This document shows, one piece after another, positions 37,486 through 49,612 of a DNA stretch of 64,000 bases. How positions within the stretch are numbered: the first letter of the stretch is position 1; each line of letters begins with the position of its first letter. The notes under the pieces are model-generated. The model was not told the origin of the DNA. It saw only the letters and a program-made list of their open reading frames with translations, and did no database searches. Location of the stretch: the NCBI GenBank assembly GCA_017311185.1, contig JAESUZ010001069.1:256501-320500 (forward strand). The letters are read 5' to 3'. This DNA is from Proteles cristata cristata. Its lineage: Eukaryota > Chordata > Mammalia > Carnivora > Hyaenidae. A program made the position numbers and the translations under genes.

Positions 37486-37726
37486 TTAACCTCAGTATCT
37501 TAGATGGACTGCACAGTATTTCCACCACTGATTGAGAATATGGGGGGAAATAGGTGCGCAGGGTGTAGTTTTTATGGTTCCAAGAGGAAGCATCAGCCCT
37601 ATTTCTCTTACTTAAGGCATGCATTTAGGAGGAGGTTCTGAGAGTTGATTTAAGAGGATAAGGAAGCCAAGTTAATAACTATATACCAAGGGCCCACTAT
37701 TATATGAAACACTTATTTTTATGACT

Positions 37727-37919
37727 TTTTAAATGTTTGTTTATTTTTGAGACAGAGTGCGTGAGTGGGGGAGGGGCAGAGAGAGAGAGGGAGACAGAAT
37801 CCTAAACATGTTCCACAATGTCAGCACAATAGCCAGATGCAGAGCTTAAACTCATGAGCCCTGAAATCATGACCTGAGCCGACACAGATGCTTAACCAAC
37901 TGAGCCACCAAGGCGCCCC
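37727..37919 (-). mobile_element. Carnivore tRNA-Lys SINE
   Basis: Reverse copy, head end GAGCCACCAAGGCGCCCC. Flanks tttttatgacttttt and tttttatgactttta mark the target duplication. Confidence 0.93.
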
Positions 37920-39566
37920 TCTTTTTATGACTTTTAAATACATGTAGCTTTGTGGAGGACCAAAAGATAAATTCAATATATCCCTACCCTCAAAAAATTT
38001 ACAGCATAATGGGGAACAGAAGAATTATGCAAACAGAATATAACAAGTATCACACAAGAATGCAGCTTTGGCTAAGACGACGGAGACCACAAGTTTTTGA
38101 GAAAATCAAGAATAGTGTTTTGACCGATTATATCACATAGATTTGAATAGGGGCATTTAAGAGATGATTTCAAGAGCTCATATGAGAAACAAGGAGATTC
38201 TAAATGAGGATGACAGCAATGTAACAGAAGTGAAACTAGATTTGTGAAATGTTGCATACCTAGCTCCTTCAAGATTTGTCGACCAATTGTATATGCGAGA
38301 TGCTTACCGAGGAGACAAAATGTTTGAGCATTGGGGATTGGGACAATGGAGGTAAGGTTATCAGAAGTATTAAAAGACAAACTGAGGCATATTAAAGTTT
38401 TTAAGTTTATTTAAGCATTTATCCATTCCAACAGGATAGTGCCAAATCAGAAGTGACTAGGAGAACTCCACGACAGGAGCCAGGGTAAAGACTTATATGG
38501 AGAGCCTCTAGAAGCAAAATAAGGAAATTATTGATTGGCTCTTGCTTAAAAAGCCTACCTGGCTGTTTGTGACTGGATGTCCTTGAGTTTCAATTTTGTA
38601 ACCTGAAAGCATTTACAGGCTTAGAGTTTGGTTTGGTTAGGTAGACCGCCCTGGCATTAGAGTCACCTCAATCTAATGGCCTCTGTTTAAGTAATAGGAC
38701 AGAAGTAATGGAGAAAAAAAGGAAATGGAGTGGATGATGACAAGCTTGTTTTCTGAGATCCTGGCTTTAAATGCGATATATATAAAAGGTTGGTGATCAT
38801 ACAGGGTATGGCTCTCTTGTGTTACTTTTTCCCCAGCAAAGACTCCTGTCTTTTCATGCTGTCTGTTCAATTACATTCCCAGTTTGTAGATAGTCTGTGC
38901 AGCGTAAGTATTTATGCTTTGAAAGCCATGCTTAGGATCCATGCCATCACCACCCACCTCCACCCTGTCTCCTCTTTATTTAGCTTTAGCTCCCTATGAG
39001 TAACTCAGATGCCTGCAGTTCTATTTTCTTCTCTGTGCTGACAAGATGGAGATGAGCCTGCAGGAGCACTCCACTACTGAAGCTCTATCAAGAGAGGAAC
39101 GGGTGCCTGCAGAGACTCAGGCTCTAACCGAAGATTATCTTCTGCATTTTTTTTTTTTTCTTCTCAGCACAATCTGAAAATCCTTATTTGGATGCTGGAA
39201 AAACAAATGTACAGGCTGAAGACTCCAGTCAGTATAAATCATATGAGGACCTCTTACTAAATAGAGCCTCTTCAGTTGTTTGAATTCTCCATGTGTCAGC
39301 ATAGAATTGCCTCTATCTTCCTACCTCTACTTTACACTCATAAATTCCATCCTCATTTCTGACCACTTTTACTTACTTGAGTCTATGTTTTATTGTTGTT
39401 TAATATGTTTTAAATGTGTACTTTGTCCTGTACTCATTCAAAAACACTTTGATTCGGAAACTAAGGAAAAAGTATAAATAAGAAAATATGTGACTTGTCC
39501 TATCATCACTGTTAACATTTTGGTCTAGTCTTCCTCCTCCTGTGCACATTTTAATTTAATTTAATT
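37920..39566. other. Intergenic
   Basis: About 38390-38660 has an LTR-like look ('agtgactaggagaactccac') but cannot be assigned. No gene is supported. Confidence 0.4.
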
Positions 39567-39779
39567 TGTTTTTTAAGTTTATTTTTAAAGAGAGAGAGTG
39601 CACGCATGAGCATGCACAAGTTAGGGAAGGGCAGAGAGAGAGTGAGATTGAGAATCTCAAGCAGGTCCCAACTGTCGGCGCAGAGCCCCATACAGGGTTT
39701 GATCCCACAAATCGTGAGATCATGACCTAAGCCGAAATCAAGAGTCAGAGACTAACTGACTGAGCCACCCAGGTGCCCC
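39567..39779 (-). mobile_element. Carnivore tRNA-Lys SINE
   Basis: Reverse copy ending GAGCCACCCAGGTGCCCC. Flanks gcacattttaattt at 39544-39557 and 39781-39794 mark the duplication. Confidence 0.93.
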
Positions 39780-40201
39780 AGCACATTTTAATTTTAAAAT
39801 GTAGCTGGGATCATATTGCATAAGTGATTTGGTTTTCTCATACTTTAAACCATTGTATTTTTAAATTTTTCTCATATAATTAAAATTATTTTAAACCATC
39901 ATCTTGATAGCTGTATAAAATTTCATTATTGTGAATGTTACATTTTTCTTTGTGGTATTATCTCCTATGCTGATTGCTTAACTCTTCATAATGGAACTTT
40001 CCTGGGCTATGCATATTCCTACAGTTACCAGAGAAAAAGGAAAGAATAAAAGCCAAAATTTATATAAAGAAAAAAGCAACAGAATTCTTAATTCAAAATT
40101 TCTGCTCATACTTCTGCTGTGAAAGATATATACAGCTTGGTTAAGAAATTTTTTTAAAATGACAGTGATTATATGAAGTATTTATATATTTAATATTTAC
40201 T
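39780..40201. other. Intergenic
   Basis: AT-rich; nothing recognised. Confidence 0.5.
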
Positions 40202-40387
40202 GGGGCACCTGGGTGACTCAGTAGTTTGAACATCCAACTCTTGGTTTTGGCTCAGGTCAAGACCCCAGGGTCATGGGAATGAGTCCCACATTGGGTTCCT
40301 CACTAAGCATGGAGCCTGCTTAAGATTCTCTCTCTCCCTCTGCCCCTCTCCCCCATCACTCTCTCTTTAAAATAAAATTTAATAAAG
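40202..40387 (+). mobile_element. Carnivore tRNA-Lys SINE (older)
   Basis: Head GGGGCACCTGGGTGACTCAG, TC-rich tract, tail TTTAAAATAAAATTTAATAAAG. Confidence 0.9.
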
Positions 40388-41206
40388 GAAAGAGCTATTT
40401 TACTTATAGCCTACGGACTTCTGAATTGAGTAGAATGGCAGAATTTTCTACTTTTTATTACCAAAATTCATACATATTCACAAGTGCAAATAATTGGAGA
40501 AGAATCAAAAATGAAAAATGTAAGTATACATTTCCCCATCCCACTACCAAAAAGTAAATTGTTTTCTATGACATATATATCATACACATATATTTCTAAT
40601 GGAATCACAAAATTTATATTACTCTACATTTGCTAAGTTAACATTAATGATATCTTTTCAAATATTTATTCTTTTTTTCTTATCTTATTACCTAGGGTAG
40701 AACTCGTAGAATTGTAACTGAATAATAATCATAGTGAACATCTTTGTGTAGATATGCAGAGGGTCCTTTCCATTAGTATGCACTAGAAGCAGTTCCTCTG
40801 TTCACTGACCTAACAGGAGGCTGCTTTGGTGATAGGAAGCAGTTTCCACACCCACCTACAGATGTATCCCATGCCTGCCACGGTTTTCAGCATGGATTCT
40901 ATTGAGTATACATCATCATGTAGGGATTAGGAATTTCCTATTATCAGATCTTGTTCTTGCATGAAATTGCCAGGTGGTAATATGATCTTTTAAGGGCTAC
41001 CCTTAATGGATACTATTTGGGTTTTTTTCCTTCTGCTAATGTCTCTAACCTCTGAGCTCCTTGCATATCCCTGGGCACATCAACTATTTGGGATCCACAT
41101 AATATTCTACAAGTTTTAAAAACAAATTCCACCAGATCAAGGAAGTAGTAATACCTACTTTATGTAGAATGCCCCTATATGTCAACTTTAAAATAGAGAG
41201 GAATCT
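40388..41206. other. Intergenic
   Basis: AT-rich; no gene supported and no repeat assigned. Confidence 0.5.
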
Positions 41207-41394
41207 GGGGGTGCCTGTGTGACTCAGCTGGTTAAGCATTCGACTTTTGATTTTGGCTCAGGTCATGATCTCACGTTCATGAAATTGAACTCTGCTGAGC
41301 ATGGAGCTGGTTCTGTGCTGAGCATGGAGTTGGTTTACCATTCTCTCTTTTTCTCTCTCTCAAAATAAATAAATAAAATTTTAAAAAATAAATA
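41207..41394 (+). mobile_element. Carnivore tRNA-Lys SINE (older)
   Basis: Diverged head (GGGGTGCCTGTGTGACTCAG), with an internal partial duplication (gctgagcatggagctggtt then gctgagcatggagttggttt). Flanks aaatagagaggaatct and aaagtagagaggatct mark the target duplication. Confidence 0.9.
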
Positions 41395-41614
41395 AAGTAG
41401 AGAGGATCTGAAATAATGAAGAATCTTAAATTAGGAAAGGAAATTGGATAGAAGTCAAGGTTTTAAACATGAGAAGAGATAATAGTAGAGACTTGTATAG
41501 TCTCCAAATTCACTGACCCTCTCTAAAGGAATGGCAAAGAAAAGACTGGAAACAAGCTAAAACATTGAAATTGTAAGTACTTATGTCTATGCTGATTGTA
41601 AACTGATGCTTTTA

Positions 41615-41837
41615 TTTTATTTTTTATTTTTTAAATTATATTTATTTCTAGGAGAGAGAGAGAGACAGCGTGAGCAGGGGAGGGTCAGAGAGAGAGGGAG
41701 TTACAGACTGAAACAGGCTCCAGGCTCTGAGCTGGCAGTCAGCACAGAGCCCGACGCGGGGCTCGAACCCACGAACCGTGAGATCATGACCCAAGCGAAA
41801 GTCGGACGCTTAACCGACTAAGCCACCCAGGCGCCCC
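41615..41837 (-). mobile_element. Young carnivore tRNA-Lys SINE
   Basis: Reverse near-consensus copy with intact CpG sites (cgacgcggggctcgaaccc). A perfect 16-bp target duplication, taaactgatgctttta, lies at 41599-41614 and 41838-41853. Confidence 0.97.
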
Positions 41838-42883
41838 TAAACTGATGCTTTTAAACTGTGAATTATTTTATTTGGAATGTATATATGTAACCTTTCTGTC
41901 CATGGAGGAAAGTAACAAGAGTAGGGGACAGGAGAGGGTATTCTGACCTTGAAATTATGTGACATCATTTCCAAAATACGTTTGTTTAAATAGATGCCTT
42001 TTAAGCAAATGCTTAAAAATAGTTAATTGGGAACATTAAATTTCCATTCATAAATATGAGAAACTCATTTCTGAAACTTATTTTTTGAAGAATGAGTTTT
42101 GACCAGAATGAATGTGTGATTTATATATGTGAGAAGTTGAGAAATTATAAGTCTTAACAATGTTAGTTAAATGTGTGATTTGCCTGTGAAGACAGCTTTT
42201 AAAACTATTAGTTTTGTGTATTCCAGAATGATTTACAGTTCTCAAGTATACTGAAGTAAGGTGGAGTCCATTTAAGGAAAGTGAAATGCCATTATGAGTT
42301 AAATCATGTCTAAAGTCATGACTTTTTTTCAGAATGATTTTTTAATGAATTTTTCCTTCAGGGATAAGTATGATCTTAATAGACTAAATCAAGCAACATA
42401 TCAGGGAGAAAAATACAGGTACTTAAAATTAAGTATACCCACACAATTATTAAGACACTTCTCTCATATAGAGATTCTAAAGGGAGAAACAAGGTGGGGG
42501 TTGGGGAGGGTCTTTTGAACCAGTTAACAATTCTACCTTGAGAGAACTGCTTCAAAATCAAGAAGGGAAGGAAATCTATCACAACTCCTGCTTTAGTAAA
42601 ATTTCTTTATGAAGTTTCTTAAGTTAACTTGCAGAATTCCAATTTTAGTAACTTTTATTCTAAATGCTTTGTTTTAAACCCAAAGGTATACTGGTGAAAG
42701 TATATTCCAGAACTGAAAGATGTATTATTCTTCAACTTGGGTATTTTTTTATTGGTGAAATAGATTATAAACCTTAACCCTTAAAGATGGCCACATGCTT
42801 CATCCTTGTCACAATTATGAAAATTATGACAGAAAATGCATTTGTGGGACATGGAAATAGAATATTTTTAAAAACTTGTTAAA
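41838..42883. other. Intergenic
   Basis: AT-rich; no gene or assignable repeat. Confidence 0.5.
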
Positions 42884-42899
42884 ATGTTTATTTGTTTTT

Positions 42900-43093
42900 T
42901 TAAATATTTTTTGTTTATTTATTTTTGAGACAGAGAGAGACAGAGCACGAGTAGGGGAAAGGCAAAGAGAGAGGGAGACACAGAATCTGAAACAGGCCCC
43001 AGGCTCTGAGTTGTCAGCACAGAACTCACCAACCACGAGATCACGACCTGAGTGAAGTCAGACACTTAACCGACTGAGCCACCCAGGCGCCCC
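42900..43093 (-). mobile_element. Carnivore tRNA-Lys SINE nested in another
   Basis: Reverse copy. Its 16-bp target duplication, atgtttatttgttttt (42884-42899 and 43094-43109), is the tail of the neighbouring SINE, so it jumped into the A-rich tail of an existing copy. Confidence 0.93.
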
Positions 43094-43287
43094 ATGTTTA
43101 TTTGTTTTTGAGAAAGAGCATGTGAGTGGGGAAGGGGCAGAAAAAGAGGGAGACACAGAATCTGAAGCAGGCTCCAGGGTCTGAGCTGTCAGCACAGAGC
43201 CCAACACGGCGGCTTGAACTCATGAGTTGCGAGATCATGACCTGAGCCAAAGTCAGATGCTTAACTGACTGAACCACCCAGGCGCCC
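43094..43287 (-). mobile_element. Host carnivore tRNA-Lys SINE
   Basis: Reverse copy ending GAACCACCCAGGCGCCC. Part of its tail (42884-42899) is now on the far side of the inserted SINE. Confidence 0.93.
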
Positions 43288-43302
43288 TTAGAAAGAGCAT
43301 AT

Positions 43303-43957
43303 ATTATTTTTTTAAATAGTTTATTGTCAAGTTGGTTTCCATATAACACCCAGTGCTCATCCCAACAAGTGCCCTCCTCCGTGCCCATCATCCCCCTTCT
43401 CCTCTCCCCCACCCCCATCAGCCCTCAGTTTGTTCTCAGCATTCAAGAGTCTCTCATGGGGGCGCCTGGGTGGCTTAGTCTGTTAAGCGTCCGACTTTCG
43501 CTTGGGTTATGATCTCGCGGTTCGTGGGTTCGAGCCCCGCATCGGGCTCTGTGCTGACTGCCAGCTCAGAGCCTGAAGCCTGTTTCTGTCTGTGACTCCC
43601 TCTCTCTCTGACCCTCCCCTCCTCACGCTGTCTCTCTCTCTCTCTCCTAGAAATAAATAAAACATTAAAAAAAAAATTTTTTTTTAAAAAAGCCTCTCAT
43701 GGTTTGCCTTGCTCCCCCTCGTCAACTGTCTTTCTCCTTCTTCTCCCCCATGGTCCTCTCTTAAGTTCCATATGTGCAAACATATGGTATCTCTCCTTCT
43801 CTGCCTGACTTATTTCGCTCAGCATAACACCCTCAAGGTCCATCCATGTTGCTACACATGGCCAGATTTCATTCTTTCTCATTGCCATGTAGTATTCCAT
43901 TGTATAGATAAACCACATCTTCTTGATCTATTCGTCAGTTGATGGACACTCAGGCTC
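43303..43957 (-). mobile_element. 5'-truncated LINE-1 interrupted by a SINE
   Basis: Felid L1 3' end in reverse. On the minus strand, 43918-43697 still reads as the ORF2 C-terminus (WFIYTMEYYMAMRKNE then MFAHMELKRG). The flanks ttagaaagagcatat (about 43288) and ttagaaagagtgtat (about 43958) are its target duplication. A young SINE (43460-43690) splits the 3' UTR. Confidence 0.93.
43460..43690 (+). mobile_element. Young carnivore tRNA-Lys SINE inside L1
   Basis: Near-consensus copy (GGCGCCTGGGTGGCTTAGTC, tail CTAGAAATAAATAAAACATT). Target duplication agtctctcatgg (43448-43459) and agcctctcatgg (43691-43702). Confidence 0.96.
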
Positions 43958-43972
43958 TTAGAAAGAGTGTAT

Positions 43973-45022
43973 TTTAATCTATGCATACAAAGAGTCAGTT
44001 ATTATTTATGCCCAAACTGAAGTGCCTGAAATTTTTTATAACTGAAGTTTTCTAAATGTTCTCTATTTGCTTTTATAGAAAACATTATAGAACATCTGGC
44101 TTGATATTTAGGCCAACTGCCATATAGGAGAAATTATAATGACAGATGTTGATCTTAGTATAAAGAAGTTTCCTATCAACCAAAGTTGCCCAAAAATACA
44201 GTTGCCTGAAAGGTAGTGAGTTCCTTGTCACTCAGCTTTTTTAAGTACAAGCCAGCTGAAGATAGGTAGCAGAATGGTAGTGGATATTGTGGTGGAAATG
44301 CAGGTAGGTTGGATGGCTTTTGGATGCTCTTCCATGCTAAGGTTATATGATTCAACTCTCAATAAAGGAAAGCCAGTAGGATCTCCAGTACTTAACAGGG
44401 GAAGAAATTTCCTGCCAGGAACGTACACATACTTATCTATGTAGGAGGAATATCAGAGCAGAAAATGGTCACACCAGATTGGATAATCCTGTTGATTTTC
44501 TTCATCCCATTTCTACCATTCTATTTCCTTACACTTTAAGATCTTACTTTGGCTTCCCATGTTGCAGGATGGAAAATGTTCTGACTAGCTAGCTAGATTA
44601 TTCTAGTTCACTTAACAGTTGGATTTTTCAGGAAGAGTAATGAATCCAACAACCAAAAGGTAACCAGTGTTTTCTGAGTTCAGTTTTTGTGGATCAGTCT
44701 CTCTCAGCCTAATCATGCTGGAACACATAATAAATTTGTACTTCTCATCTGAAGAACTGAGAACCAAACTCTGAATTTTGGTAATCCACCAGTGTGCTTC
44801 CCCATTACTCAAAGCAGCCACCTAAATATCACATATACTTGCTGATAAGTTGGTACTCTGTGTCAGTCTCCACCCCCTTTAGTTTATAATATTAATAACA
44901 ATGGCAATAGTGGTAATGATGGAGAACAAAATGTAACAAAGAGAACTATTAAGAAAATACGTTTGTTTTAACCTGATTTTTATTTCTGCTGTAGAAGCAT
45001 CAGGAAGGAATAAAAAGTAACA

Positions 45023-45076
<54 letters not shown>

Positions 45077-45773
45077 ACCCAAGTTAGCTGAGGCTTTAGA
45101 TTCCTAGAGGTCACAGTTCAGGCTCTCTGAGCCTTGATGTGCTTCCCCCATGAACTATCAAGACATTTTATGTAAGAAATGTGTAGTTGGGCTCTTAATT
45201 TAGTCTATGAGTTGAAAGGGGGAAAATTGGGTAGATTTCCAAGGATTTGGAAAAAGAACAAGAATTTGTTTTTCCTTGGGGACAGAGAACTGAGCCTATT
45301 CAGACCAGCCCCTCTGTGATGGCAGAACCTTAAAAGGAGTGGCTGCTGGGAAGCTGATACAGTCTGCATACTAAGGCTTGGAAGCCTGCTGGACGAGTCT
45401 TGAATTTCTTCAAAGGAAATTGAGCTACAGCAGAGCCAGCCTCCATGGAAGGACCCCTGATTTGGGGTACAGAGCTGGACAGGAGACCTCTGGGTTGTTG
45501 AGACACCGAGACACTGGTACCCCAATAGCGGCATCGTGTGGCCATGAGAAGCAATAGCAGCAGAGACATCTAAAGTCTGAGAGACCCGGGGATGGTGTGA
45601 ACCTCCTGGTATAACTGTACAATCTAAGGAAGGAGAGGAGCCCTAAAGTGACTGATAATAGACTTCCTGCCAAATGGTCAGTGGGAGCTTAGACTCTTCT
45701 AACTGAATTCATCAGAAAAAAAACTGTAAGTCACTATTGAATTCTGCTCCCGTTTTAAATCCCCAATTTCCTC
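43973..45773. other. Intergenic
   Basis: No gene is supported. The minus-strand frames at 45205-45673 overlap one another and match no family I know. A CA microsatellite lies within. Confidence 0.5.
45024..45070. repeat. (CA)n microsatellite
   Basis: About 23 uninterrupted AC dinucleotides, then a short imperfect continuation. Likely variable in length. Confidence 0.97.
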
Positions 45774-45980
45774 AGGGCACCTGGGTGGCTCAGTCGTTAA
45801 ATGTCCGACTTCTGCTCAGGTCATGATCTCAGGGTTTGTGAGTTGGAGCCCCGAGTTGGGCTCTGTGCTGACAGCTCATAGCCTGGAGCCTGCTTCAGAT
45901 TCTGTGTCTCCCTCTCTCTCTCTCCCTCTCCTTCACTCTCCCTCTCTCTCTCTCTCAAAAATAAAAAAAAAATTTAAATG
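45774..45980 (+). mobile_element. Carnivore tRNA-Lys SINE
   Basis: Head GGGCACCTGGGTGGCTCAGT, TC tract, tail AAAAATAAAAAAAAA. A 17-bp duplication with one mismatch, taaatccccaatttcct, lies at 45756-45772 and 45981-45997. Confidence 0.95.
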
Positions 45981-46059
45981 TAAATCCCCAACTTCCTCCT
46001 CTAAAGTACTCCTCTACCCCAATTATTATCCTTACTTCTTTCTTTCCTTCACATCCCAT

Positions 46060-46260
46060 AACCAGAAAGACCTTCTTGTTCATATGTTTGCTTGTTTTTA
46101 TCTGTCTCATAGTATACTTGTTTATTGCCGGTCTCCCCCTACACTATCCACAAAGACAGGGATCTTGTCTTTCTTATGTGCCACTGTATCCCCAGCTCTT
46201 AAAACAGTGCCTGGCAGAAATTCCAAGTTCAGTAAATATTTTGTTGAATAACTAGAAGAA
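46060..46260 (+). mobile_element. Old L2 LINE 3' end
   Basis: Ends with the L2 pattern: 'cacaaagacagggatcttgt', 'tgtatccccagctcttaaaa', 'cagtgcctggcag', 'tattttgttgaataa'. A second L2-like stretch lies at about 46640-46890. Confidence 0.7.
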
Positions 46261-46372
46261 TGAGTTATACACCTGAAACAAACTCTCCTCCAGGTGCTAA
46301 ATACTTATGTAACTTAATCCTCACAAGAGCCCAATGGAGGCTATCATTATCCCATTTAATAGATGAAGAAGG

Positions 46373-46558
46373 GAGCCTGGGTGACTCAGTTGGTTGAGCA
46401 TCTGACTTCAGCTCAGGTCATGATCTCAGCCATGAGTTTGAGCCCTGCATTGGGCTCTCTGCTGTCAGCATAGTATCCTTTGTATCCTGACCCCATACAA
46501 AGATACATACTTTGTCTCTGTCCCTCCCCCCTCCTCTCAAAAATAAACTTATAACAAA
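46373..46558 (+). mobile_element. Carnivore tRNA-Lys SINE (older)
   Basis: Diverged head (GGGAGCCTGGGTGACTCAGT); tail CAAAAATAAACTTATAACAA. Flanks agatgaagaa and agatgaagga mark the target duplication. Confidence 0.88.
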
Positions 46559-48081
46559 CAGATGAAGGAACTGAGAACCCAAACTATAGCCACTGAGCTC
46601 TACTGCCATACACCATTTCTGTTTTCCTTTCCATACACTATTTACCTTTTCCAAGAACATGGCCTTAAACATCCCCCACTTATCCTCCTTCAGGGTAGGT
46701 TGGTGTCCCTTCCCTCTTTCCTCTGAAAATAACATAACAGTCACTACACTTACATCATTCATGCTTGCATTCCTAAACTCTGAAGTCCTTGAAGGCCTCA
46801 GGATTGTCATCTTGGCGTTCACAAGACCTAGCATAGGACCTGCAAACACATTAGGTACTCAAAAAATGTTTTCATATAACTGAATGAATGGGCTGATGAC
46901 CGAACTCCCATCCCTAGCTAATCCCCTTGCACTTCCTAATTCTTCTGTGATGCTCTTGCTCTATGAGGGTCTACTGTAGGCCAGGCATGGTATTCGGTAT
47001 GAGAAATACAGAGATACAGCAGAGGAGCCACAGTGTGGGACAGGATGAGGAGAGTAATTGCAAACAGTCACATTCTGTACAGTTAGCACTGAGGTGTAGA
47101 GGTGGTGCTCTGGGAGCAAAGAAGAGAAGCACCTGACCCTGAAAGAGGTGTGCCTTGCTCAGTTTTGCAGGAGAGTTAGAGATGAGAATGAGAGTACACA
47201 GCTCAATGTAATTCAATACTAGAATGAGGGGAAGTGGCAAAAGATGAGGCTACAATAATGGGCAGGAATCAGATCACAAAAGGTTACACTAAAGATGTTG
47301 AAGGAATATTCAAAAACTCAGATTTTATTCTGAAGGTGATGGGGAGCCACTGAGGGTCTGAGAAAGGAGGATGATGGGATCAGACTGGCAGTTAAAAAAA
47401 AAAAGGTCAGGTGAAAGATAAGGCCTAAAACAGAGCAGTGGCCATGGGTATTCAAAAAGTGGTCAGACTGCAGAGGTCACTGTTTCCATGGGGGAGGGAA
47501 TTGAGAGAGGGAGGGAAGAACCAGGGAAGACTCTCAGGTTTCTGTGAGAATGGTGGTGACATTCAGTGGTAACAAAAACACAAGAGGAGATGCCATTTTG
47601 AATGATACATACTAAGTGCTTAATAAATATCTATAAAATTGAAATTGAACTTAATTAAAAGGTAGATTGCTTCCTCTGGATACATTGACGATGAGGTATA
47701 TTTCAACTGCAGCTCAGGACAGTGGTCTTAGGGTGTGTGTGGCTGGTGGGGTCAGTGTTCACAAACGACTACCCAGAATGAAAAGAAGGCTGAGAACAGA
47801 GGAAAGCCCAACTTTTAAGAGACGGAAGAGGAAAAAGAAACTAAGAGGAAACCTACTTGTTGACATTTATTGAGCACCTACAGCAAGAGACTATACTGGA
47901 TGCTTCTCCATGAGTAAAGTGCTCAAGAAGCAATTGGCCAGCAGGTTATTTCTACGTGCCCAAATGATACAATGATCTGGTTGAAACTGAAGCTACATCC
48001 CAGGTTCCAACATTTGTCTTACTCCTTGCAAGCCTCTTCCTCCCACCCCTTCACATGGAGTCTGGATTAGGTGACATGACT
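46559..48081. other. Intergenic, downstream of CAVIN3
   Basis: Mostly old repeats: L2-like at 46640-46890 and an unassigned mammal-wide repeat at about 46980-47620. No gene is supported; the frame at 47667-47873 is not convincing. Confidence 0.5.
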
Positions 48082-48087
48082 TTTATT
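48082..48087 (-). terminator. CAVIN3: CAVIN3 polyadenylation signal
   Basis: TTTATT on the plus strand is AATAAA on the minus strand, 200 bases after the CAVIN3 stop. Another AATAAA at 48237-48242 lies about 45 bases after the stop. I favour the distal one as the main signal from my memory of a roughly 0.2 kb UTR in other mammals. Confidence 0.6.
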
Positions 48088-48286
48088 GACCAGGAGTGCA
48101 AGCAGGTGTGAGCCACAGCTGCTCTTATAGAGGACGTAGGCTAATTTGAAGGCACCGGGAAGGGAAGGCCAGAGATGGGCTATGGGTGCAGGATTCACTC
48201 CTTATTTGGGCGTGAATGCTGCTTTGGAGAGGGAGATTTATTTTGGGACTAGGCATAGGCACAGGAGCAAAAGACAGCACCAGCCA

Positions 48287-49612
48287 TTAGGCCGCACTCT
48301 CTACTCGGAGCACCGCGGCTTCAGCAGCCCCAGATTTCCCGGGATCTTCCTCGGCGTCCTGCGGAGGTTCTGGCTCCAGCTTGGGCTCCAGCGCAGGCCG
48401 GGCTTCTGGCTGGCCATCAGCGCTCCGGCCAGACCCTAGACGAGGTGGCTTGACTGGCGTGGGCGTTGGTGCTGCAGGGCCCTTCCGGCCCGAGAGGGCT
48501 CTTCGCAGGCTCTGGACCTTCTCCAACCCGGTGCGCCGAAGCCGCCGGGCCCTGGACTCCACCGGCTCCTCGTCTGAGCTCTCCTCAACTTCGGCCTCCG
48601 GCTGCTCTGGGCCAGGCTGGGGCTGATCTGCCGGGCCTAAGGGCTCGGGAGCCTTCTGGAAGGCGCTGGCTGGGATTTCAGCCTCCTCCTGCATGTGATG
48701 AACATAGCTCTGACCCTGGCAGTCCTCTACCCGCAGCAGCCTGAGCCTCACTCCTTAATTACACCGGGGAACCCGCCCCACCCTTGGGGCGGGCCCAAGG
48801 GGCAAAGAAAAAGGCGTGGAAGAGCAGGCGCAGGGGTGGAGTGGGGAGCTACTAGCAAACTGCAAAAGTTTGGAAATTAGGTGGGACCCCCTTAAGCAGG
48901 ATGGTGATCGCAGGGGCAGGAATCGGAGGCAAGGAACGATCGCAGGATGCACTTCCGCCACCGTTATTCCCATTCAGGGATGGGCTGGGACTTGGAGCAA
49001 CTTCGGTGTTACGTGGCCTGAGCTCGAGATGGGCGGACTGTGGTTGGCCAGGCCGGGTTCAGGCGCTGAGGGATGGGGCAGCGTGGTGGGAAGTGGGTGC
49101 GGCTCTGGAAGTCCGTCCCACCGTACGGGGTCAGGAATGCGGGTGTGGCGGGCGGCCGGGGAAGGGGGAGGGTAGGGGGTTTGGCCCAGATGGTGGCCGG
49201 GAGGCGGAGGACGCCTGAGGTCACTGACCTTGAAGAGCAAGACGCGGAGCTTCCCGCGCGCCACCAGCAGCCGGTGGTTGGCCTCCAGCCGCTGCACCTG
49301 GGCGGCGCGGCGCACGGCGCGCTCCTGGGCGGCGTCGGCGTGCGAGCCCACGCGCTCCGCCTTGGCCAGCAGCTGTGCCAGCGTGTTGCTCGTGGTGTCG
49401 TGGCTGCGGCTCAGCGCCCCCAGGCCGCTCTGGATGCGGCGCACGGAGCCCGCCAGGCCGCCCTGCCTCCGAGCCAGGCCCCCCTGCCGCTCCCGCAGCG
49501 CCTCCAGCATGGTGGCCAGCTTCTCCAGCAGCGTCACCACCGTCACGGCGTGCACCGGGCCCCCAGCCGGCGCTGCGGGCACAGGCCCCGGCTCCAGCGC
49601 ACTCTCCCCCAT
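48287..49612 (-). CDS. CAVIN3: CAVIN3 (PRKCDBP, SRBC), caveolae-associated protein 3
   Basis: Coat protein of caveolae that joins other cavins on the cytoplasmic face; it also binds protein kinase C delta (family knowledge). Two exons: 49612-49229 (128 codons) and 48688-48287 (133 codons plus stop), joined K128/E129 across a 540-bp GT-AG intron. Total 261 residues, the length I recall for human. The start ATG (49612-49610) has A at -3 and G at +4. The N-terminus, [11 protein letters not shown], is followed by the cavin helical/coiled-coil region at about residues 20-125, with [20 protein letters not shown] and [18 protein letters not shown]. Exon 2 has the acidic [10 protein letters not shown], then the basic [20 protein letters not shown] helix and a Pro/Glu-rich tail ending VESAA. 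Both frames are intact. It converges on CCKBR across the intergenic gap. Confidence 0.97.

Noticed and set aside
43697..43918. Protein-like minus frame WFIYTMEYYMAMRKNE
   Set aside because: Not a gene: it is the last part of L1 ORF2 in a truncated element, annotated as such.
46984..47620. Possible exon-like text downstream of CAVIN3
   Set aside because: The wording fits common old mammalian repeats (gene-wide 'ccaggcatggtattc', 'gatggggagccactgagggt'), not coding sequence.
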